Part shown: positions 9,703-16,487 of the stretch, piece after piece
Layout of the letters: each line of letters opens with the position of its first letter
Position numbering within the stretch: the first letter of the stretch is position 1
DNA from: Bacteroidota bacterium
GTDB taxonomy: Bacteria > Bacteroidota > Bacteroidia > AKYH767-A > 2013-40CM-41-45
Direction of reading: 5' to 3'
NCBI GenBank assembly: GCA_016713765.1
Contig: JADJON010000001.1
Span: forward strand, 1,612,001-1,676,000
DNA: 64,000 bases
Notes under the pieces: generated by a model
Databases searched by the model: none
Seen by the model: the letters and a program-made list of their open reading frames with translations, nothing else
What the model was told of the DNA's origin: nothing
Program-made: the position numbers and the translations under genes

Positions 9703-10308
9703 TTATATGATGAACACCAGGGAGAGGCCAAGCGTGACGCCTGTGAGGAAGAGATCATATCGGGTGGAGTCCCCGTTCTTGGCCTTTACCACACCATCCC
9801 GATAGATCAGGTTATTGAAGGCCGCGGAGAATTGCAACCCAAAGCGGTTGGAGAAGTACATATTGGCGCCGCTAACCAGGGCGAGGTGCAGGCCTTTTGC
9901 CTCGAATTCGTCCAGATCGGTCAGTTCCGTGTACTTGAACTTGGATGGTCCGCCATGAAGTCCCACAAAAACGTTGGTCAGTTGAGTGCGCAGGAAGTGG
10001 ACATTCGCCCCGATGTTCCATTCGCTGTTTTCGGCATCAACGGAATCGCGGGTGGAGACATAGGTGTCTTTCCTGTAGTGCACACAGATGCCGAGGTAGT
10101 CTGTCGCTGCCACTTCGAGTCCGAACGGCAGGACACGGCTGACCGTACCGCCCAGGCGGCGGGTGCCACGGACTTCGTCGCTGGTGACCACCTGATGGAT
10201 GCCCAACTGGGCGCCGGCTGTGACCATCACATTCCCCTGTACGAACGTCTGGGATTGGGCAAACAACGGCAGCAGAAAGAAAAGAAAGAAGGCTTTGAGC
10301 CGTTGCAT
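9703..10308 (-). CDS. Outer-membrane beta-barrel protein, hypothetical
   Basis: A protein of 201 residues, starting at the ATG that leads directly into a signal peptide (MQRLKAFFLFFLLPLFAQSQ). The longer open frame upstream would run into gmhA on the opposite strand and is rejected. The mature part alternates short hydrophobic strands and polar turns and ends LGLSLVFII, with the terminal hydrophobic strand expected of outer-membrane barrels. This suggests a small 8- to 10-strand barrel of the general outer-membrane-beta-barrel group. It is divergent from gmhA (about 100 bases between starts). No substrate can be named. Confidence 0.75.
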   Translation of the reverse strand: MQRLKAFFLFFLLPLFAQSQTFVQGNVMVTAGAQLGIHQVVTSDEVRGTRRLGGTVSRVLPFGLEVAATDYLGICVHYRKDTYVSTRDSVDAENSEWNIGANVHFLRTQLTNVFVGLHGGPSKFKYTELTDLDEFEAKGLHLALVSGANMYFSNRFGLQFSAAFNNLIYRDGVVKAKNGDSTRYDLFLTGVTLGLSLVFII

Positions 10309-10410
10309 AAATGCAGTTGAAGGAATGCGTGAATCTCCGGGCAAGATAGTAATTTCCGAGGCCGGTATTCGTTCTCTTTCTACCTTCACGCCGCAGAAAC
10401 AAGCTGTCTC

Positions 10411-10986
10411 ATGACCAACAACGATCCGATCCGCCAGCACCTGGAAGAAGCAAGGCAGTGCCTGGAAACGTTCCTGAAAAATGAACAGAATCTGGAATGT
10501 ATCCGGGATGCAGCCAATCTTATGCTCGACGCGATCCGATCCGGGGGAAAGATTCTTTCCTGTGGAAACGGTGGTAGTTTGTGTGACGCCATGCACTTCG
10601 CCGAAGAACTGTCCGGCCGATTTCGGGAGGACCGTCGCGCATTACCAGCTATCGCGATCTCGGACCCGTCCCACCTTACGTGTGTGGCAAATGATTTTGG
10701 CTATGATGAAGTGTTCGCCCGGTATGTCAGCGCCATCGGCCGTTCGGGGGATGTGCTGTTGGCCATCAGCACGAGTGGCAACTCTGCCAATGTTCTAAAA
10801 GCCATTGCGGCCGCGCGACAGCATGGAATGAAGGTCGTAGGGCTGACCGGAAAGGACGGCGGTAAGATGGCCGGGATGTGTGATGTGGAAATACGTGCGC
10901 CGCACAGCGCGTATGCCGATCGGGCGCAGGAGATTCACATCAAGGTGATCCACTGCCTCATCGACGCGATCGAACGGGGTATCTGA
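10411..10986 (+). CDS. gmhA: D-sedoheptulose 7-phosphate isomerase GmhA
   Basis: A 191-residue SIS-domain enzyme that converts sedoheptulose 7-phosphate to D-glycero-D-manno-heptose 7-phosphate, the first step of ADP-heptose synthesis for lipopolysaccharide core. The SIS signature is visible: [20 protein letters not shown] at about 50-69, [14 protein letters not shown] at about 118-131, and the C-terminal [19 protein letters not shown] helix typical of GmhA. Length is normal. The other heptose genes (hldE, gmhB) are not in the window, so this copy stands alone. It is divergent from the outer-membrane barrel gene; a TACCTTCA ahead of the start is only a partial -7 match. Confidence 0.92.
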   Translation: MTNNDPIRQHLEEARQCLETFLKNEQNLECIRDAANLMLDAIRSGGKILSCGNGGSLCDAMHFAEELSGRFREDRRALPAIAISDPSHLTCVANDFGYDEVFARYVSAIGRSGDVLLAISTSGNSANVLKAIAAARQHGMKVVGLTGKDGGKMAGMCDVEIRAPHSAYADRAQEIHIKVIHCLIDAIERGI

Positions 10987-11079
10987 CCCGGTTCCTGTAG
11001 TTTAGGATTACCGCCGGAGCTACCGGTTTTGATTCACGCTTTTCAGCGTGCGGAATGATATTGTCTAATCTCAAGGAGT

Positions 11080-12618
11080 ATGCTCGTTAAAACGTATGGG
11101 AGTGCCGTCTATGGTATTCATGCCACGACGATCACCGTGGAGGTGAACCTGGGTACCGGAATCAATTTTTACCTCGTAGGGTTGCCCGATAGTGCGGTGA
11201 AGGAAAGTCATAAACGCATCGTCGCGGCTTTGCGTAATTGCAAGTTCAACAACCCGCGACACGAGATCACCGTGAACATGGCGCCAGCGGATATCCGCAA
11301 GGAAGGTTCTGCTTACGACCTGCCGATCGCGTTGGGGATCCTGGCAGGCTCCGCACAGGTCAACCAGGAGCGTTTGGGCGAATATGTGATCATGGGGGAG
11401 CTGTCACTTGATGGAGGTGTCCAGCCGATCAAGGGCGTATTGCCCATTGCCATTCAGGCGCAGAAGGAGGGATTCAAAGGGGTTATTCTTCCGGCGGCCA
11501 ATGCGCGGGAAGCGGCGATCGTCGGAGGTCTCGAAGTATATGGTGTGGAAACCATCAAGGAGGTAGTGGAGTTTCTGAACGGGGATCGGCAACTCGAACG
11601 ACAAACGATCGATGTGGAAGCGGAGTTCCGGCAAAGCCAGGAGCGCTATGAGTTCGACTTCGCCGATGTGAAAGGGCAGGAGAACATCAAACGCGCGATG
11701 GAAGTGTCGGCCGCTGGGGGACATAATCTCATTCTCATTGGTCCGCCGGGAGCCGGGAAGACGATGCTGGCGAAACGGCTGCCGACTATCCTGCCGCCCT
11801 TGACACTCGAAGAGGCGCTGGAAACAACCAAGATCCACTCGGTCGCTGGAAAATTGGGCAAGCATGCCTCGTTGGTTTCCGTGCGACCGTTCCGCTCTCC
11901 GCATCATACGATCAGCGATGTGGCCCTGGTGGGCGGTGGGATGTTTCCGCAGCCCGGCGAGATATCCCTGGCGCATCATGGCGTATTGTTCCTCGATGAA
12001 CTACCCGAATTCAAACGCGGCGTACTGGAAGTGATGCGTCAGCCGCTGGAGGAACGGGTGGTGACCATCTCGCGTGCGCGGTTTTCGATCGAGTATCCCG
12101 CGAGCTTCATGCTGATCGCTTCGATGAATCCATGTCCGTGCGGATTTTACAACCATCCGGAAAAGCAGTGTGTCTGTGGACCGGGTGTAGTGCAGAAATA
12201 TCTGAATAAGATCTCCGGTCCCTTGCTGGACCGGATCGACCTGCACCTGGAAGTCACGCCGGTCCCGTTCAAGGAGTTGTCACAGGAGCGGGTCTCGGAG
12301 CGCAGCGAATCGATTCGGGCACGTGTAGTGGCTGCGCGGAAACGGCAGGCTGAACGTTACGCCGCGTACCCGGGTATCTATTGCAATGCGCAAATGAGTT
12401 CGCAGTTGTTGCAGGAGATCTGCGTGATTGGGAACGAAGGAAAACAGCTCCTCAAAACAGCCATGGAACGACTGGGCTTATCGGCTCGTGCTTACGACCG
12501 TATCCTGAAAGTCTCCCGAACGATTGCCGACCTCGACGGCAGTGAGCAAATCCGGACCGAACACCTCGCCGAAGCCATTCAATACCGCAGCCTGGACAGG
12601 GATGGCTGGGCAGGGTAG
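11080..12618 (+). CDS. comM: YifB/ComM-family Mg-chelatase-like AAA+ ATPase
   Basis: A 512-residue protein. The N-terminal ChlI/Lon-protease-like domain (about 20-140) is followed by an AAA+ Mg-chelatase-type domain with Walker A GPPGAGKT at 221-228 and Walker B LFLDE at about 303-307. The Cys-rich insert CPCGFYNHPEKQCVCG (near 350-367) is characteristic of YifB/ComM, and a C-terminal ChlI-type domain ends the protein. ComM proteins are hexameric branch-migration helicases that extend heteroduplex during natural transformation. This is known in other genera; no competence gene is nearby here. AAGGAG stands only one base before the ATG, too close for a normal Shine-Dalgarno site. Confidence 0.93.
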   Translation: MLVKTYGSAVYGIHATTITVEVNLGTGINFYLVGLPDSAVKESHKRIVAALRNCKFNNPRHEITVNMAPADIRKEGSAYDLPIALGILAGSAQVNQERLGEYVIMGELSLDGGVQPIKGVLPIAIQAQKEGFKGVILPAANAREAAIVGGLEVYGVETIKEVVEFLNGDRQLERQTIDVEAEFRQSQERYEFDFADVKGQENIKRAMEVSAAGGHNLILIGPPGAGKTMLAKRLPTILPPLTLEEALETTKIHSVAGKLGKHASLVSVRPFRSPHHTISDVALVGGGMFPQPGEISLAHHGVLFLDELPEFKRGVLEVMRQPLEERVVTISRARFSIEYPASFMLIASMNPCPCGFYNHPEKQCVCGPGVVQKYLNKISGPLLDRIDLHLEVTPVPFKELSQERVSERSESIRARVVAARKRQAERYAAYPGIYCNAQMSSQLLQEICVIGNEGKQLLKTAMERLGLSARAYDRILKVSRTIADLDGSEQIRTEHLAEAIQYRSLDRDGWAG

Positions 12619-12626
12619 GTGTTTGA

Positions 12627-12745
12627 CGGTGAGCGGTGTGAGGTATGCGGTTGGCAGTTGGCAGTTGGCGGAAAGCAGGAGTCTTAATGAGTGAAAAGTG
12701 AATAGTGAAAAGTGAATAGTGAACAGTGAATAGTGAACAGTGAAT
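12627..12745. repeat. Heptad-periodic tandem repeat tract, part A
   Basis: From 12627 the sequence keeps a 7-bp period: CGGTGAG, CGGTGTG, AGGTATG, CGGTTGG, CAGTTGG, CAGTTGG, then two degenerate units. It then runs into eight clean AGTGAAN units (12690-12745) in the same phase. The last base of the clean units goes A,T,A,T,C,T,C,T, so there is a 14-bp higher-order unit. No coding potential. Confidence 0.85.
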
Positions 12746-12766
12746 AGTTTATTTTGATAGTGGCCT

Positions 12767-12778
12767 GCTAGCGCTAGC
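12767..12778. repeat. 12-bp perfect palindrome within the repeat tract
   Basis: GCTAGCGCTAGC is self-complementary. It sits between the AGTGAAN block and the AGAAACTGGTAACT block, in a short stretch rich in CTAG. Confidence 0.6.
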
Positions 12779-12796
12779 TGCTAGTAGCTTATTTAG

Positions 12797-12876
12797 AAAA
12801 ACTAAAAACTAGAAACTGGTAACTAGAAACTGGTAACTAGAAACTGGTAACTAGAAACTGGTAACTAGTAATTAGT
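12797..12876. repeat. Heptad-periodic tandem repeat tract, part B (left of IS)
   Basis: Two AAAAACT units are followed by four exact copies of the 14-mer AGAAACTGGTAACT (12811-12866), then AGTAATT and AGT, where the IS interrupts. Each 14-mer is itself two related heptads (AGAAACT and GGTAACT). The block continues to the right of the IS in the same phase. Confidence 0.88.
12870..12876. repeat. Target-site duplication, left copy (AATTAGT)
   Basis: The same seven bases recur at 14098-14104, exactly abutting the other IS end. Removing the IS and one copy restores an unbroken 7-bp period, which supports both the duplication and the chosen IS boundaries. Confidence 0.75.
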
Positions 12877-12896
12877 TGTACTAGTTAGTATTTAAT

Positions 12897-12955
12897 CTGA
12901 CAGATAAGGGTTATCTTTAGGATACGAAACATAACAATAACCCCTAAACTGTCAG
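12897..12955 (+). promoter_or_regulatory. Long hairpin ahead of the transposase start
   Basis: CTGACAG (12897-12903) pairs with CTGTCAG (12949-12955), and GGGTTAT (12908-12914) pairs with ATAACCC (12937-12943). The stem ends three bases before the ATG at 12959. A -7-like TATCTTTA lies in the loop. Transcripts reading in from outside would fold and could hide the start, a protection known for some IS elements; transcripts starting in the loop would not. Confidence 0.5.
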
Positions 12956-12958
12956 ACA

Positions 12959-14005
12959 ATGAATACAGAAGCTAAGTTAATCAAAACCAAGTTAGGCTTG
13001 TTGAAGTTAGCCGAACAATTGGGTAATGTATCCCAGGCGTGCAAAGTGATGGGCTATTCACGGGATAGTTTCTATCGGATCAAAGAGTTGTACGATACCG
13101 GTGGGGAGACGGCTCTGCAGGAGATCAGTCGGAAGAAGCCGATACTGGCCAATCGGATGGATATAGCCTGGGAGAACGCCATCGTACAGATGGCCACCGA
13201 CTATCCGGCCTACGGTCAGCTTCGTGCATCGAACGAGTTGCGTAAGAAGGGGATTTCTGTTTCACCGGCCGGGGTACGGTATATCTGGATGCGGCATGAT
13301 CTGGAGACCTTTGCCAAGCGTCTGAGCGCTTTGGAGGCGAAAGTGGCTCAAGACGGACTGATTCTCACCGAAGCGCAACTGGTTGCCATGGAAAAGAAAC
13401 GGGAACAGCAGGAAGCCATTGGCGAGATTGAAACCGAACACCCCGGTTACCTTGGAGCCCAGGACACGTATTATGTGGGCAATATCAAGGGTGTAGGCCG
13501 GATTTACCAGCAAACCTTCATCGACACCTACAGCAAAGTAGCCTTTGCCAAATTGTATGACCGTAAGAACGCCTTGACGGCAGCCGATATGCTCAACGAC
13601 AAGGTGCTACCATTCTTTGAGGAGCATGGCTTGCCGCTGCTTCGGGTACTCACAGACCGGGGTACAGAGTACAACGGCAAGCGGGAGAGTCATGAGTACA
13701 GTCTTTATCTGACACTGGAGGATATCGATCATAGCCGTACCAAGGCCCGGCATCCTCAAACCAACGGCATCTGCGAACGCTTCCATCGGACAATCCAGAA
13801 CGAGTTTTATGCGGTTGCCTTCCGAAAAAAGGTCTTTGGATCGCTGGAGGAATTACAGAAGGATCTGGATCAGTGGATAGAAGAGTACAACTGTGAAAGG
13901 ACACACACCGGAAAATACTGCTTTGGTAAAACACCAATGGAGACATTCCTGGACAGCATACCCTTGGCGCAAAGTAAAATGCTCGATAAATTAGCAACCG
14001 GTTAA
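12959..14005 (+). CDS. IS481-family transposase
   Basis: A 348-residue DDE transposase. The N-terminal helix-turn-helix (about 10-60, with [21 protein letters not shown]) is typical of IS481/IS3-like elements. The integrase core (about 165-330) has D169, D233 in [10 protein letters not shown] and E273 in [10 protein letters not shown], with 39 residues between the last two. The frame is intact and of normal length with no frameshift, unlike IS3-family elements that split orfA/orfB. The stop is followed at once by a nested hairpin (14005-14058). Codon use looks similar to its neighbours. Confidence 0.92.
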   Translation: MNTEAKLIKTKLGLLKLAEQLGNVSQACKVMGYSRDSFYRIKELYDTGGETALQEISRKKPILANRMDIAWENAIVQMATDYPAYGQLRASNELRKKGISVSPAGVRYIWMRHDLETFAKRLSALEAKVAQDGLILTEAQLVAMEKKREQQEAIGEIETEHPGYLGAQDTYYVGNIKGVGRIYQQTFIDTYSKVAFAKLYDRKNALTAADMLNDKVLPFFEEHGLPLLRVLTDRGTEYNGKRESHEYSLYLTLEDIDHSRTKARHPQTNGICERFHRTIQNEFYAVAFRKKVFGSLEELQKDLDQWIEEYNCERTHTGKYCFGKTPMETFLDSIPLAQSKMLDKLATG

Positions 14006-14058
14006 AAGTTATTCCGGGCGACGGATCCTTAAAAATCCGTCAGACCGGAAATAACTTT
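14005..14058 (+). terminator. Nested hairpin at the transposase stop
   Basis: AAAGTTATTCCGG (14005-14017) pairs with CCGGAAATAACTTT (14045-14058) with one bulge, and inside it ACGGAT (14021-14026) pairs with ATCCGT (14035-14040). There is no long T run, so it may block read-through or stabilise mRNA rather than act as a classical terminator. Confidence 0.5.
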
Positions 14059-14097
14059 AACCAACCCTGTCTGTCAGGTGAAGTTCTAACTATTACA

Positions 14098-14150
14098 AAT
14101 TAGTTACTAATTACTAGTTACTAATTACGAATCTCCAATCCCCAATCACC
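14098..14150. repeat. Heptad-periodic tract, part B (right of IS), with right copy of the target duplication
   Basis: AATTAGT (14098-14104) is the second copy of the target duplication. It is followed by heptads AATTACT, AGTTACT, AATTACG, AATCTCC, AATCCCC and AATCACC. The last heptad contains the reverse complement of the recQ stop codon (14146-14148), so the periodic tract reaches into the recQ gene end. Confidence 0.8.
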
Positions 14151-16359
14151 TCCGCTCCGTCACCTTCTTTTCCCTGTAAGCCATCGCTGCTTTGATTTCA
14201 TTGAAGGTGTATTGGTTTTGCAGGGATTCCTTCGCTTGCGTCAGCGTTCCGTTGATCAGAGATTCATTGGATTCGAAGTGTTGTAACAATTCTTGAAGTC
14301 TTTCTTTGGTGATGAACTTGAGTACGTTGATCTCTCCGGATTTGATGAACTCGATGAGATGACCTTCGATCGTCAACGGCGATAGCTTTCGTTCGGTCGC
14401 GATCTCCTGGATGGACTTACCTTCCTGGAATTGGATCAGGGTGCGCTCGCGGGTATTGAGATGGTCTTTGTCGAGCCGGGGACCGGAGGACTTTGATTTT
14501 TTCCGAGCCTTTCGTTCCGGTGCGTGCTCGATGCCGTTTGACCCGCAGTACGCGCGTATGACTTCTACAATCGTGGACCCGTAATGATCAACTTTCGCCT
14601 GCCCGAAGCCTGAAATCGAGTGTAGCGCTTCCGTGGTTTGCGGCAGGTAGGTGACCAATTCTGCCAGGGAGGCGTCCGAAAAGACCATGTAGGCCGCAAC
14701 ACCTTCCGAATCGGCGATCTGTCGTCGGAGTTGGCGAAGCAATTGGTTCAATTCAGGATGAGGCAGTTCTGGATTGTTGGGCCGGGTAGCGTTGCGCTGC
14801 CGGAGTTCTCGATTGGATTTGCGACTGTGTACTCTGACGAGTTGAACCGGATGGTTTTCGTACAGGACTTTGTGGGCTTCCGGAGTAAGCCGGAGCAGGG
14901 TGAATTCGCCCTCTGATTGTTTCAGGAATCCCTGGCGGATCAAATCGTTCAGGTACGATCGCCATTCATCGCGGGTATGTTCTGCTCCTTTCCCAAAGGT
15001 GGGCAGGTAGCGATGTTCTTCCCATAGTTTGGACGAATTGGACCCTTTTAAAAAATCGATTACATAGCCAATCCCGAATTTCTCCTTCAGCCGTACAACC
15101 GCAGACAAGGCAATTTGTGCGATCCTTGTTCCGTCGAAAGTTTCTTCCACTTCGGTGGAAAGGCAACGATCGCAGTTGTTGCAGGGGCCGGTATAGTCTT
15201 CGTCGAAGTAGCGGAGCAGGATCTCCCGCCTGCATTTTTTTGACGTGCAATAATCCGCCATCTGTTCCAACTTCCGAAGCATGATCCTCGATTGCGCCGG
15301 ATTGTTGTCGACCGCCGCGAATTGTTTCAGAATCATCTGATCACCCGGATTGTAAAACAACAGCGCTTCGCTCGCCAGACCGTCGCGACCGGCCCTTCCG
15401 GTTTCCTGATAATAACTTTCGATGTTCTTTGGCAAGTTGGCGTGTACGACAAACCGGACGTTCGATTTATCGATCCCCATGCCGAAGGCGATGGTCGCGA
15501 CGATGATCTTCAAATCATCCTTCTTGAACTGGTCCTGTCGTTCCTGTCGCGTCTTATTGTCCAAGCCCGCATGATATGCGGCCGCACTATACCCGAGGTC
15601 CTCCAGGCGTAGTGCGAGTTCTTCGGTTTTGTTTCGTGATAAACAGTAGATCACACCACTTTGCCCTTTTCGGGCATCGAGGAATTCGCGCAGTTTGTAT
15701 TCAAAGTCATCTTTGTCATCCACCGTATAGCGGATATTCTCCCGGTTAAAACTGCTGACGAAAACCTCTGCGTTGTGCAAACCAAGTTTTTCGAGGATGT
15801 CCAGACGGGTTTGACGATCAGCAGTCGCGGTGAGGGCGATGATCGGTGTGTCGGGAAAATTGACCTTCAATACGGAAAGTCCCAAATAATCGGGACGGAA
15901 GTCGTGGCCCCAATGGGAAATGCAATGCGCTTCATCGATCGCGAAGAGGGCAACGCCGACCCTGCGAAGCCAGTCTATGTGTTCGCTGCGTCGCGAAGCA
16001 AGGCGTTCGGGGGCTATGTAGAGGATTCGAATCTCTCCCGCGTCTACACTCCTGATCACCGCCTGCTGTTCTTCTGCGCTTTGCGATGAATTGAGAAAAG
16101 CGGCGTGGATTCCGTTGAGGCGAAGACTGTCGACCTGGTCCTTCATGAGCGCGATCAGCGGGGAAAAAACCACCGTCAGACCGGGTTTCAATAGCGCGGG
16201 TAACTGATAACAGATCGACTTGCCGCCGCCAGTCGGCATGATCGCCAACACATCCTTGTTCGCCATCACCCGGCTGATGATCGCTTCCTGTTCATGCCGG
16301 AAATGAGAAAAACCGAAGTGCTCGTGTAGGGCAGTGGAGAGATTGTCTGTTGAACTCAT
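14146..16359 (-). CDS. recQ: ATP-dependent DNA helicase RecQ
   Basis: A 737-residue superfamily 2 helicase that unwinds DNA 3'-to-5' in recombination and fork repair. Walker A (TGGGKS, 43-48), the DEAH box (142-145) with the aromatic-rich loop after it (HCISHWGHDFRPDY), and the QETGRAGRDG motif VI (318-327) are all present. The RecQ zinc site has Cys at 376, 393, 396 and 399. The RQC winged helix follows (about 405-510), then HRDC (about 535-612) and a C-terminal helix-turn-helix module (about 640-700), giving the long three-part form. A TACCTTTG box only 7 bases upstream of the ATG suggests a leaderless or near-leaderless mRNA. Confidence 0.96.
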   Translation of the reverse strand: MSSTDNLSTALHEHFGFSHFRHEQEAIISRVMANKDVLAIMPTGGGKSICYQLPALLKPGLTVVFSPLIALMKDQVDSLRLNGIHAAFLNSSQSAEEQQAVIRSVDAGEIRILYIAPERLASRRSEHIDWLRRVGVALFAIDEAHCISHWGHDFRPDYLGLSVLKVNFPDTPIIALTATADRQTRLDILEKLGLHNAEVFVSSFNRENIRYTVDDKDDFEYKLREFLDARKGQSGVIYCLSRNKTEELALRLEDLGYSAAAYHAGLDNKTRQERQDQFKKDDLKIIVATIAFGMGIDKSNVRFVVHANLPKNIESYYQETGRAGRDGLASEALLFYNPGDQMILKQFAAVDNNPAQSRIMLRKLEQMADYCTSKKCRREILLRYFDEDYTGPCNNCDRCLSTEVEETFDGTRIAQIALSAVVRLKEKFGIGYVIDFLKGSNSSKLWEEHRYLPTFGKGAEHTRDEWRSYLNDLIRQGFLKQSEGEFTLLRLTPEAHKVLYENHPVQLVRVHSRKSNRELRQRNATRPNNPELPHPELNQLLRQLRRQIADSEGVAAYMVFSDASLAELVTYLPQTTEALHSISGFGQAKVDHYGSTIVEVIRAYCGSNGIEHAPERKARKKSKSSGPRLDKDHLNTRERTLIQFQEGKSIQEIATERKLSPLTIEGHLIEFIKSGEINVLKFITKERLQELLQHFESNESLINGTLTQAKESLQNQYTFNEIKAAMAYREKKVTERR

Positions 16360-16366
16360 GCGAAAG

Positions 16367-16374
16367 CAAAGGTA
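16367..16374 (-). promoter_or_regulatory. -7 promoter element (TACCTTTG) of recQ
   Basis: It is read on the - strand and lies seven bases upstream of the recQ ATG, so transcription would start at or next to the start codon. No clear -33 TTTG is seen at the right distance. Confidence 0.45.
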
Positions 16375-16439
16375 AGCCCATCTTATTCTGCGGGAAAGTC
16401 CATGGAAAAATATTCGCTTTTATTAGGGCCTTAAAAGAG

Positions 16440-16467
16440 AAAAGGCTGCACAACAAGGCAGCCTTTT
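16440..16467 (-). terminator. Terminator after the giant surface protein gene
   Basis: AAAAGGCTGC (16440-16449) pairs with GCAGCCTTTT (16458-16467). On the - strand the stem is followed by a T-rich run. It separates the 10-kb gene from recQ. Confidence 0.8.
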
Positions 16468-16487
16468 CGGATTAGTGCTAAGATTTC

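Larger units (their letters stand above)
12877..14097 (+). mobile_element. Complete IS481-type insertion sequence, 1,221 bp
   Basis: The two ends form an imperfect inverted repeat starting TGTA: 12877-12904 matches the reverse complement of 14070-14097 at 23 of 28 positions, with TAGTTAG and CTGACAGA blocks shared. A 7-bp direct repeat, AATTAGT, flanks the element. One intact transposase gene (12959-14005) fills it, with hairpins on either side of that gene (12897-12955 and 14005-14058). The IS family is assigned from the transposase; boundaries come from the inverted repeats and duplication. It looks complete and potentially active. Confidence 0.85.

Noticed and set aside
9697..10320. 207-codon open frame on the + strand
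   Set aside because: Antisense to the outer-membrane barrel gene, which has a signal peptide and barrel-like pattern; the + frame has neither.
11073..11078. Shine-Dalgarno AAGGAG for comM
   Set aside because: Only one base separates it from the ATG, too close for ribosome use; probably chance.
12690..12866. CRISPR array
   Set aside because: Units are 7-14 bp in direct tandem with no spacers and no cas genes nearby.
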